Assembly: GCA_003956705.1 (NCBI GenBank)
Contig: QZCP01000434.1
Span: forward strand, 190,484-254,483
DNA: 64,000 bases
Origin: Brevipalpus yothersi
Lineage: Eukaryota > Arthropoda > Arachnida > Trombidiformes > Tenuipalpidae
Direction of reading: 5' to 3'
The first letter of the stretch is position 1; each line of letters opens with the position of its first letter. Shown here in pieces: positions 45,001-53,113 of this stretch. Under the pieces are notes generated by a model. The model made no database searches, had not been told where the DNA came from, and was given only the letters and a program-made list of their open reading frames with translations. The position numbers were made by a program, and so were the translations under genes.

Positions 45001-48000
45001 AGGTGGTTCCAAAAGAGACTGAGATTGAGAGCAAACCAGCTAATGAAAAAGAGGAAGATGAAACTGATATAAAAATCAAACGTCCAACCAAGAAGATTGA
45101 CCAGCCTGAGAGTGATCAACCTACTGAGGTGACATTTAAGCTTGATGAAACAAAACCCGAAAAGCCAATCGAGAAACCAATTGAAGAGGTTGGCGTTGAG
45201 ATAGGTATCAAAAAGAAGAAGAAACCGAAAATCAAAACAGAGGAAACTGTTGAGGTAACCTCTGTCACTTTACCTGGTAAAGAGATTTCATCAACTGTTC
45301 CTGAGGATGCTGAGGCAGTATCTCATCAGGTTTCCATGAAACTTGATCAACCAATTGATTCTGAGAAGACTGAATTTGCGCCAGAAAAAATTCCAGATGA
45401 ACAACCAGAACCTAGTGAAGCAACTATCCGTCTCAAGAAACCTTCAATACCAAAGGTTGAGGAAGAAGTGAAGCCTGAACAAGTGATTGAACCAACAGAA
45501 ATTGCTGTCAAATTGAAAAAGAAGAAGACCAAAACTGAAGATGTTGCTCCTGAGACAACCGAAACATTGACAGTTGCACCAGTTCCAGAAGAAGTTCCAT
45601 CATCTTCGCCAAGTGTTGCTGAGAAAGTTACTGTTGATGAGCAAAAAGTACCAAAATCTAAAAAATCAGAAACAAAAACTGCTGAGGATGCAAGCCCCTT
45701 GAAGCTTAAAATAAAGAAGAAAGATACTCCTATTGAAGATACTGGAATCATTGAAATTACACCTCGTAAGCAGGCTGCTGTGAGTCCAGAAACCGGAACA
45801 GCTGAGAAGATGAAAAGAGCATCCATATCATGGAATGCTGAAGGGGAATCGATTCAAGTTCCATTCACCAAGCTAGAGGAAGAGAAACCAGATGAATCTC
45901 TAGAACCAATAGAAGAGCAGACTGTGAGCATGAAAAAACCAACTCGCAAGGCATCTGTACCTGAGGAAAGCATAACTGAAGCTGAATTCAAGTTGCCAGC
46001 AAAAACTCAACCTTCCAGTGAAGATGTGAAGCCTGAAGAGGTTTCGATAACAGCAACTGATGTGAAATTGAAAAAGCCGAAAGAATCGAAAGTGGAAGAT
46101 TTGAGTGCTGAAACCACAGCAACTGTGGTTCAAAAGAAGCCAACAACCAAGGATCAGCCAGTTGAATCGACTGGCACAATTGAAATTACTCCTAGAAAAC
46201 AGTCCACAACCACTGTTCAGCCAGGTCCTGAGATTGAGTTGATGAGAACTCGAAAATCGATTCCTTGTCTCAAGACAGAGGAATTCCGACCCGAAATTCA
46301 ATTGGAAACTCAAGTCACTTTACGACGCCCATCGAAAGTTGGTGCCGAGGCAAGCTTAATTGAGCGTTCCCAGTCAGTTGAAGAACTTGATACCGAAATT
46401 ATCATCAAGAAGAAGTCTAAGCCTCGTAAGAAGTCACTCAAAATGGAAGAAGTTTCTGCTGTGATAACCCAGGGTGAAGCGCAACTATTATCTGGGCCTG
46501 AGACTGTCGATGCAGAATCAGTTCAAATTGAACAGAAATCAGAAGTGATGAAGAGACCCCCACTTCCAAAGGCTGTGGAGGAGGAGAAGAGAATAGAAGA
46601 TGCTGTCACGATATCCAAACCTAAGACGAAGAGAGATGAAGTTGAATCGGAATTCAAGATACCAAAACCTAAGCCATCTGAAGCTGATATTCAAGATTCT
46701 GGTCCTTCTGAAGAGCCAGTAGCTGAAATCACACTGCCAAAGAAGAAAAAAGATGTCCAAGAAGAAGTGATCTCAACAGAGATGACCATTCTTGACAGTC
46801 AAGTGGTATCGAAACCGGAAGTTGAGTCACCTGAGTTGACTGAAAAAATCACCATTGAGCCTGTTCCTTCATCATCAACAGTTGAAGATGCCAAGCCATC
46901 ATCTCCTACGAAAGATGAGGAAATCAAGATGACACTGAAGAAGCCTAGCAAACCATCTACCAAAGAGGCTGAGGCACCAATTGAGGCTGTTGAAGAAGTT
47001 TCAACTGAAATTCGTATCAAAAAGAAGAAAAAGAAGAAGAGTGTTGATGATGGAGAATCAGTTGAAGAAGTGATCAAAATGCCAACTATTAAAGACAAAC
47101 CTGAAGCAGCACCAATTGAATCTGCATCAGCTGATCTGTCAGTAGAAATTGAAACACCAGAAGCTATTGTAACTAAACCACAGGTTTCAGATGAGGTGGA
47201 AAAACCTGAGGCTCCAGAAGAAGTTGAATACAAATTCAGTAGAAAAGAAAAGAAACCAGAAGAAAAGAGAGAATCTCCTGAGGCTGAATTCAAAATTCGT
47301 AAGCCTTCAACCAAAGAGACTAGTCCAGAGGAAGCAACATTCAAGCTATCTCGACCTTCGCCAATTGAGAAGACCATAGATGAGGTGTCAACTGAAACAA
47401 TTCTCAAAATTCCATCTCAAACTGAACTCGTATCAGAGGCACCACAAGAAGCTCAAGCTATTGAGGAAACAATCCAATTGGCTTCCAAAACAATCAAGAA
47501 GGAAGTTGGACCAGTTGAGGTGACTGTTGAGCAAGCAGGCACAGTTATTTTACCTTCCAAAATAGCCCAGCAAGAGTATTCTGTTACTGAAGAAGAGGAT
47601 CAACTTTTGATCAAAAAAGAGGTTCCTGAAGAGATATATTCAGAGCAGATGGAAAAGGCTTCCAAAGTCAAAGCTCCGATAAAGAGTAAGGAGGTAGTTG
47701 TTGTGAGTGACGAAAAGCCCGCTGAAGAAGAGGAACCAGTTGTAAAAATCAGAAGGAAAAAATCTCAAGACAAACCAATTGAATCTGAATTTGAGTTTGA
47801 AAAAGAGAAACCTCGAGAAACATCTCCTCAGGAAGTTTCAATTGAAGTTAAGAAACCCAAGAAGCGTACATCGAAAGCAGACATCAAGGAAATCGAAGAG
47901 GAAGCTAAAATTGTTCTCCCTGAAATGGTCGAAAAAATTGAAAAAATATCATCAACCGATGAAGAGCACAAAGTTGAGCTATCAATCGAAGGAAAATTAT

Positions 48001-51000
48001 CTCAAGAAGCACCCGAGAAGACTGATGATAAAGAATTCAAATTCAGAATTAAGAAAGAAAAACCTAAAGAAACTTCACCTGTTGAATCCGAATTCACTCT
48101 GAAAAAGGACAAACCGAAAGAGACTTCTCCTGTAGAGGAGAGCATCAAACTGAAATCCAAGAAAGTCTCCAAGAAGAAGATTGAAAGTGATGTCGGTGAA
48201 GCTGTGGAGACAGTCAAGATACCGACTGAACAGCCTAAGCCAGAACAAACCTCGGAAGAAAGTGAAGCTGCTCAATTAACAATCAAAAAAGAGGTATCAG
48301 AAGAAGAGTATAGTGTTGCAATTCAGCGCAAAAAGAAGAAGAAAGATGAAGATAAGGAGGAAGAATTCAAATTTGGACTTCGACGAAGAAAATCTGAAGA
48401 AGCTCCTGTTGAATCAGAATTCGTGGTCAAAAAACCACAGCCAGAAGAAGAATATCCTCCAGTTGAAGAGCAATTCACAATTCCCAAGAAAACTAAGCCA
48501 AAAGTGAAACCTTCAATTGAAAGTCAGGAAACTGCAATGGTTTCGCTACCTGATCGTAAAGAGGAGGTCGAATATCAAGTGACTCAAGAAGATTCTGAAT
48601 TGACTGTGATCAGGAAAGCCTCTGTTGAGGACGAAGTTATCGAAGAGCAGCGTGAATTTGATAGAGAAGAAGAACATCGATTCAAATTGCAACGTAAACG
48701 TTCCGAAGACGTCTCAGTTGAATCAGAATTCCAGAAAAAATCTCCTAGAGAAACTTCTCCTGTCAGCGGATCATTTGCAGTGAAGAAGAAGAAGTCAACT
48801 CGTCGTAAAGATTCACAAGATGCTGAAATAGTCTATGAACGAGATGATGGCCAATCCATCAGCCGTGAACGTCGCACAGTTGAAGAGGAAGAAGATCAAT
48901 TAACAATTGTGAAAAGAATTGATGAGCAAGAATATCGAAAAGAGCGTCGAGATTCAGAACAATCTTTCAAATTTGGATTAAGACGTCGAAAATCGGAAGA
49001 CAGCTCAGTAGCAAGTGAATTTACCGTGCGAGAAAGTTCCATAGAACCACAGGTAACATCACCTGTAGAGGAGAAATTTGAAGTTCCCCTGAAACGTCGT
49101 AAGCCTCGTCGTCAAATATCTGAAGATGAGTCCAGTGCATCTGAATCAATTGCTCTACCATCCAGAACAGAAGTTGCTGAATACAAAGTGTTCGAAGAGG
49201 CAGCTGAAACTACCATTCAATTGGTTGCATCTGAGAGTTATATTGCTGAATCACCAGAATCGATTAGTCTTTTAGAAGGTGAAAAAGTGTATCTCGTTCA
49301 GAGATACAGTACTGATTGGTGGTTCGTGAAAAAATATCTAACCAAGCAAACAGGACTTGTTCCGGCGAGAATATTGTCCGACATCTCTCAGTATGCTCAG
49401 ACAATTGAAGAGAAGCTCAATGAAAAGATCGAAAGACTACCAATTCTTGAAAGTAAGTCGAAACAATTCCATTGATGATGGATAGAATTGATTCTCAAAT
49501 TTCCTTCAACTTAATTGGTAAACTTTTCTCTACTCACTAGGAACCGATCGAAGTGGTGAATATTCTGCTCCAATTTTTACGAAAAAATTGACCTCTGTCA
49601 CATGTATGGAAGGTCAGAGCCATGTTTTCGAATGTCAAGTACGAGGAAATCCTAGACCAACAGTGACTTGGTTCAAAGAGACTAGTTTCATCAAATCATC
49701 AGAAGCTTTGGAAATTGTTTCAGATGAGGAGACTTATAAGTTGATTATCAAACAAGTGATACTCGAAGACACAGGAATGTATACTGTTGTTGCCAAAAAC
49801 AATTCTGGTTTTGCTACTTGTTCTGCTGAACTTTTTGTTGAAGGTAATAATTCAACCTGATGATAAAATTCTGAAGATATCATTCACTTACTGATATCAA
49901 ATTTTTCTAACCAATTTTTACAGAGGATGAAAGAACACCAGCCCATTCTCGTCTAAGCTTTTCTCGGGAATCATCTATCTGTGATACGATAAGTTTGGAT
50001 GGAATTATTCCCTTCTTCTCGGAGCCACTTCGATCTCGAGAGTTGAATATTGGAGAAGATCTAGAAATGGAATGCACTTTGGCTGCTGAACCTAAGCCAC
50101 ACTTTGATTTGAGATTGAATGGCAAGCCAGTCGATTCTCGTCGAGTTCGAATGATTATCGATGAAGAGCTCAGCTTATTCCATATTCGAATAATAACCCG
50201 AGAAATTACCATCGAAGAATCTGGTACTTACGAGCTGATCGCTACCAATGAACGTGGTGTAGCCAAAACACACTGTAAAATCAATGTTAAGCCTGAACCA
50301 GTGAAGGGTCCAAGATTCATTGAAAAGTTTATCGATCAAAATGTTATCGATGGAGAACAATTTGAGCTATCAGTACGCATTGAGTCTCAGGGACGAACAA
50401 CTGTTTCATGGTATCGAAACGATAAGAAGCTGAAAGAAACAAGATCATTGAAAATGCTTCATGATGAACGTTCCAATCGATACACTCTTCAAGTGGACAA
50501 GGCATCTCGAGAAAAGGACAACACAAAATTCCGAGTCAAAATAGAAGATCAACTTGGCTGTATAGAACATTCAGCCGATATAAGGGTCATCAATCAGCGA
50601 GCATACTTTTTGGAAAAAATGGTTGAAGTTGAAGCAAAAGAGCGTGATGAAGCTCTGTTTGTGGTCAAAGTATCAGAAGACATCAAAGTTCATTGGATAA
50701 AAGATTTCGAAGAAATTGTTGAAAGCCCATCCAAGTATGTTTTCTTCAGTGAAGGCTTATACCGGAAATTGCTCATCAAAAATATCGGCATCATCGATGA
50801 AGGAGAATACACTTGTATGATTGATGAGGATGAAAAGTGTTCCGCTGATTTGATTGTTATCGAATTACCGCCAGAAATATCAACCAAATTGAAAGACACA
50901 ACAGTGATCAAAGGCTGTCGTGTTGAATTGTCCATCGAACTGACCAAAGGTGATGCTCTGGTCAAATGGTGTAAAGATGGACACGAATTATCATTCAGTC

Positions 51001-51389
51001 CACATATTCGATTGGAAATCGATGGTAAAAAGCAGAAGCTCATCATCAATCGAGCTCGTATGGTGGATGCTGGTGTATACTCTTGCACAGTTGGTGAACA
51101 AAGTTGCAATTGTACACTGACAATCGAAGAACCAGGACCAGATGCAAAACCGGAGCCATCATTAACGGTCACCTTTGAAGATGAACCATCAATCCAATAC
51201 TTTGAACGAACTGAACAAGAGCGTGATCAAACATCCCAAACATTCAGCACAACATCCACATCGTGGATGAGAGAAGCTGGAGTAGATCCAGTTGTTCGAA
51301 GTTATGTGAAACATAAGCTAGTCGGAAGGAATGAATATTTCTTCAAGATTTGGCATTATCCGAAAAATAAATCCATGACCAGTGAATGA
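1..51389 (+). CDS. Titin/Sallimus-like giant elastic muscle protein, 3' part of gene (start outside window)
   Basis: Six exons (3-36542, 36631-37309, 38508-40562, 41923-49452, 49541-49843, 49924-51389) join in phase into 16,190 codons plus TGA. All five introns are GT-AG; phases are 0,1,1,1,1. The frame is open to the window edge, so the first ATG (60) is internal. Order: about 15,600 residues of E/K/P/T/V/I-rich, probably disordered repeat sequence, then an SH3 domain, then five Ig-like domains and a short tail. Known of the family: Drosophila Sallimus/D-titin combines PEVK springs, an SH3 domain and Ig domains and links Z-disc to thick filament in the sarcomere. Inferred: this is the spring and C-terminal part of the orthologue or a relative. 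No kinase, DH/PH or clear FnIII domain is seen, which argues against UNC-89/obscurin and twitchin/projectin. Alternative C-termini by splicing cannot be excluded. Confidence 0.85.
3..3663 (+). repeat. 349-residue super-repeat, cluster 1 (four units)
   Basis: A basic signature (GEKEEEIEVKTKRKKVKGRP followed by ELRKKRSLSIERPQIMES, with variations) recurs with its GRPELRK core at 465, 1512, 2559 and 3594, spacings of 1047, 1047 and 1035 nt. Between signatures each unit carries motifs such as QPLDS-S-EITPE, ISTTDQQQKEEQ and ERENKSISV. Positions 1053-1281 match 2100-2328 at nucleotide level apart from flanking differences, so two units were copied or homogenised recently. Each core has a basophilic-kinase-like site (KKRSLS). 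Confidence 0.9.
3830..16260 (+). repeat. PEVK-like super-blocks 1 and 2
   Basis: Two homologous blocks start near 3841 and 8581 with the segment VIHRFRKEGDKIIQIETKST (or close variant), an offset of 4,740 nt. Each then holds ~125-residue units beginning TEVTIKSKKTKK (block 1: 4191, 4581, 4953, 5319, 5697; spacing 366-390 nt) and containing EEPRYVEDVE--KKPEED and ETVVAKVPRKKKKDKIP. A third section has the motif QPEITEEVVFTQNELVVQTQ in degenerate copies about every 500-1,200 nt. Block 2 extends further (to about 16260) through extra copies of this last section. Such short charged units with KxPKKKK and E-rich stretches are typical of titin-type entropic springs (family knowledge). Confidence 0.85.
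18000..22575 (+). repeat. 349-residue super-repeat, cluster 2 (five units)
   Basis: The same unit as cluster 1 returns with cores at 18300, 19356, 20403, 21450 and about 22497, spacings of 1056, 1047, 1047 and 1047 nt. The last two units resemble cluster 1 units more closely than their own neighbours do (for example the segment starting IVGDIQALD), which suggests exchange between clusters about 20 kb apart. The cluster separates PEVK-like blocks 2 and 3. Confidence 0.88.
23100..30010 (+). repeat. PEVK-like super-block 3
   Basis: Begins with a diverged copy of the block-opening segment (GIVHKFKRVGDNIICVETES near 23118), then repeats the order seen in blocks 1 and 2: TEITIKSKKTEK units, LTGETVV-KVPRKKKKDKVP, ESGIEKKLKKKEKAP (28699; earlier copies at 6613 and 11389) and FTQNELVVQTQAHIIP-type motifs (24894, 26650, 29946). 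Stretches such as 24820-25560 are nearly identical to 13790-14520 in block 2, showing fairly recent copying. Confidence 0.85.
30550..36240 (+). repeat. TTEEAVIVSQDQ-type PEVK repeats
   Basis: A third repeat type has the order KKKKKPSVTTEEAVIVSQDQ, VEF-VPH, FDSPSALDEPVAGQPE, KPDEVSLKLKKPSEQPEQEA and EEDTGIEVSVKKKKKPKKK. Copies start near 30574, 31205, 33127, 33721 and 35410, with further copies in exon 3 (39388) and exon 4 (43120). Segment 30793-31130 matches 33961-34298 with only about three differences (offset 3,168 nt). Segment 32574-33700 is very similar to 42555-43680 in exon 4. Confidence 0.85.
31350..31409 (+). repeat. Exact 30-nt tandem duplication in coding sequence
   Basis: Two adjacent identical 30-nt units encode the ten residues FDKSVAGQPE twice (31350-31379 and 31380-31409). 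The frame is kept. Being exact, it looks like a very recent slippage event, the smallest scale of repeat growth seen in this gene. Confidence 0.9.
36631..37309 (+). other. Titin-like exon 2
   Basis: Follows an 88-bp intron with acceptor CACAG at 36630 and ends at donor GAG|GTAAAC (37310). It encodes about 226 acidic residues (starting IKDEEQASEQPV, ending CSDDSSRG) without the basic KKKKP units of its neighbours. It begins in phase 0 and ends in phase 1, so skipping it alone would shift the frame. Reading past the donor gives a cysteine-rich tail and a stop at 37443, best explained as intron. Confidence 0.75.
37310..38507 (+). other. Intron 2 of the titin-like gene (1,198 bp)
   Basis: GTAAAC donor, pyrimidine-rich acceptor ending TTGCAG. 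No convincing gene inside. The stretch 37726-37850 (with ACTCACGGTCATGCAACGA and CTATATGTGTG) is clearly related to 40942-41040 in intron 3, so the two introns are copies of one another at least in part. Confidence 0.75.
38508..40562 (+). other. Titin-like exon 3, a copy of an internal part of exon 1
   Basis: Symmetrical phase 1-1 exon starting APLN and ending at donor AGAG|GTAAAA. From 38522 to about 39700 it is very close to 34560-35740 of exon 1 (DSKLEAPIEETSIESQ, VFLKIKGRRLVFRVPEDES, the SVTTEEAIIVSQDQ unit), then diverges. Because it is symmetrical it can be skipped or included without changing the frame, so it may be an alternatively spliced spring segment (inference). Confidence 0.8.
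40563..41922 (+). other. Intron 3 of the titin-like gene (1,360 bp)
   Basis: Donor AGAG|GTAAAA, acceptor CTTTCTATCAG. AT-rich with no supported gene; apparent frames are poor in coding character. It shares the block at 40942-41040 with intron 2, and both flanking exon starts are AP-coding in phase 1, consistent with tandem duplication of an exon-intron pair. Confidence 0.75.
41923..49452 (+). other. Titin-like exon 4: PEVK-like repeats and SH3 domain
   Basis: A 7,530-nt exon, phase 1-1. The first part (to about 43700) repeats exon 1 modules. The middle has units with a short hydrophobic motif (VDIKGRETVFKVP, AYMEFPGKRVVFHLP, TLLITGKETVFHVP). The last 2 kb carries RRRKSEEAPVESEF-type units with E-rich linkers. 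The exon ends with an SH3 domain and donor GAAA|GTAAGT. The basic-serine motifs (RRKKS, RRRKS, RKRS) are spaced every few hundred nucleotides between 47750 and 49110. Confidence 0.85.
49218..49376 (+). other. SH3 domain of the titin-like protein
   Basis: About 53 residues with SH3 hallmarks: an ESYIAESPESISLLEGEKV stretch in place of the ALYDY/RT-loop region (L-x-EGEKV fits the usual L-x-F-x-x-G-D), the DWW tryptophan pair, and G-LVPARIL matching the G-x-(I/V)P-x-xY/x-V end. The classical ALYDY motif is weak. The domain sits between the spring and the Ig domains, as in insect Sallimus. It would bind proline-rich partners or the PEVK chain itself (inference). Confidence 0.8.
49541..49843 (+). 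other. Titin-like exon 5: I-set Ig domain
   Basis: Preceded by an 88-bp intron (acceptor CTCACTAG) and followed by an 80-bp intron, phase 1-1. It encodes one classical I-set Ig domain: PIFTKKL start, Cys in VFECQVRGNPRPTVTWFKE with the core Trp, and the DTGMYTVVAKN strand-F motif. The strand-F Cys is replaced (YTVVA), so the usual disulfide is absent, common in cytoplasmic muscle Ig domains. Confidence 0.85.
49924..51389 (+). other. Titin-like last exon: four Ig-like domains and C-terminal tail
   Basis: Four Ig-like domains lie at about 50007-50290, 50310-50600, 50601-50865 and 50869-51132. Only some keep canonical residues: the first has MECTL and SGTYELIA but Leu in place of the core Trp; the second has VSWYRND but no core Cys pair; the third has VHWIKD and EGEYTCMI; the fourth has VKWCKDG and AGVYSCTV. 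A serine/threonine-rich tail ends KSMTSE and a TGA at 51387-51389. I see no FnIII domain here, and no AATAAA hexamer in the next several hundred bases. Confidence 0.85.
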
Positions 51390-52006
51390 ACTGGTCGATG
51401 ATTGATCAATAATTTTATCACCTATGCAATCGAAAGGATTTAAATCATAAAATTGTATAAAAATATACTTTGTTGTTGTTATTGTTACAAATTTTATTGC
51501 TTTAATCTTTGTGATGATTGTTTGAGTTGGGGCTATAAAAAAATATTTCATTCATTATCGTATATGTATCATCTGAACAGAATAGTAAAGTTTTCATCAT
51601 ATATATAAAATACTGTCTTACAGATTTCTTCCGGCCAAAGATTCTCCAATTTCGATTGAAACTTGAAAGAATAGACGAGAAAATCAATGAACTCTCAATC
51701 CTAACCTAGTACAAATCATGGGACCTTTTTATGAAGAACTAATAGCATTTAAATAATTTCGCAACAGAATAGGGAGAGTACAAGCACATCATTGCTCGAA
51801 GAAAATCTTGAGATGTATTCCGTATGAAATTGATCACATGAAATCTTTGGTGTGATCCAACAGGAGAAAGTCATTAACATTCTATTATGGCCTCTAGTGA
51901 AGAATTTCAGTGCGCTCGGAATCAATTTTATCAATGTAGTCTTGACCAGCGCAAGCGGTTAAAGTGGATAACTGACGATCTTTGCTCTAGCTATATGAAT
52001 TGAAAT
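51390..52006. other. Non-coding downstream flank of the titin-like gene
   Basis: AT-rich sequence presumed to contain the 3' UTR. No supported gene, RNA gene or clear repeat; no canonical polyadenylation hexamer was found by eye. Confidence 0.5.
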
Positions 52007-52479
52007 TATCATGAGTAGTATGATAGGTGTATAGGGGGACCCAACCCAGATTTATAGGGGGTCCTAACTCAGAATTATAGGGGGTCCTAACTCAGAATTA
52101 TAAGGGGTCCCAACTCAAATTTATAGGGGGTACCATTGTCGCCACTCCAACAATACTCGATGTATTGGTTATTGTAGTGGTTATTGTATTCTTATCAGAA
52201 GTATAAACAAGATTTCTTCCTCTTGTTGTGATCAGCTTTAAATATAAATTCTTGTCTTGAGTGAATTTCAGATAGAGTGCTTTCCAAAGTACCCCAAAAT
52301 ACCCAATCCAAGGAGGAGGGTCTTGGAGGATAATCTACCATAGTCATAGCATCACATAGAAGTACACTTTCAATAGGACCCCCTATAAATTTGAGTTAGG
52401 ACCCCTTATAATTCTGAGTTAGGACCCCCTATAAATCTGGGTTGGGTCCCCCTATACACCTATCATACTACTATCATGA
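52007..52479. mobile_element. Non-autonomous DNA transposon (MITE-like) with 8-bp target-site duplication
   Basis: The sequence TATCATGA stands at both ends (52007-52014 and 52472-52479). Between them, a 457-bp element has long terminal inverted repeats: left arm 52015-52138 and right arm 52371-52471 in reverse, both beginning GTAGTATGATAGGTGTATAG. The arms consist of 23-bp subrepeats (TAGGGGGTCCTAACTCAGAA plus TTA, with variants). The left arm has exactly one extra unit, which explains its 23-nt greater length. The 232-bp interior has no reading frame. An 8-bp duplication fits hAT-like (or P-like) transposases (family knowledge), but the TIR end does not identify a family. The arms are nearly identical, so insertion is probably recent. 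Confidence 0.9.
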
Positions 52480-53016
52480 ATCTGATATCAATTTAATAAG
52501 CTATGCATTCTTACATTATTCTTGCTCAATTTTCTCTAATTTATTCATCACATCCAGAGGCACAAGCCACATCATAAATTGGACTAAAAGTACAAATTTC
52601 ACCTCTGTGGTGATCGTAAAAAATGGTTGGGCACGGGTTGTATTCAGCATCCTTGAAATTCGATTTACAAATTTCTGTGATTTTCAGTGATAAACCAAGT
52701 ACATCACTTTTTCAGGTCATATTTCTCTGAATACAGCACCAAGATCACCAGAATTGGGCACTGCTCCATACTGAAAATCTCGCTCGATTACATTGAAAAA
52801 TAGTTTTCTTGGAAGTCCATGATTTCATCGATGAAAAATGCAAAGTAAAAATCCATTTAAAACCTTAATTTCATTGTAGTTTCTCACATATTCCCATGGT
52901 ACTATTTTTACTAACTTCCGGTGAGATGAAGTCTTACTTCCAACCGATACTTTTCGCCTGTAGTGTGTGAAAATCACCTTCCATTCATTTTGAGCGTATT
53001 TTCACTCATTTATTTT
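52480..53016. other. Non-coding stretch between the MITE and the BRSK-like fragment
   Basis: No supported gene. I looked here for upstream BRSK exons (kinase domain, UBA-like region, the SPRFHRRKLQ region) and saw none. Confidence 0.5.
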
Positions 53017-53077
<61 letters not shown>

Positions 53078-53100
53078 CTCTCTCTCTCTCTCTCTCCCTC
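53017..53100 (+). repeat. (CT)n microsatellite serving as polypyrimidine tract
   Basis: About 80 nt of nearly pure CT repeats immediately before the TTTCAG acceptor at 53113. Apparent LSLSLS-coding frames through it are artefacts of the dinucleotide repeat. Confidence 0.95.
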
Positions 53101-53113
53101 TCTTCTATTTCAG

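Noticed and set aside
407..49110. Many antisense and alternate-frame ORFs inside the titin-like exons (for example minus 46799-47407, minus 42476-42988, minus 22337-22585)
   Set aside because: They are shadows: codons for E, K and P seldom give stops on the other strand. They repeat exactly with the sense repeats and have biased S/F/L composition.
1..51389. Identity as UNC-89/obscurin, twitchin/projectin or a MAP1B/Futsch-type protein
   Set aside because: No DH/PH, kinase or FnIII arrays and no Futsch-type repeats; a PEVK-like spring followed by SH3 and Ig domains fits titin/Sallimus better.
51935..51985. tRNA-like stretch (CCAGCGCAAGCGGTTAAAG)
   Set aside because: No B box or cloverleaf could be found around it.
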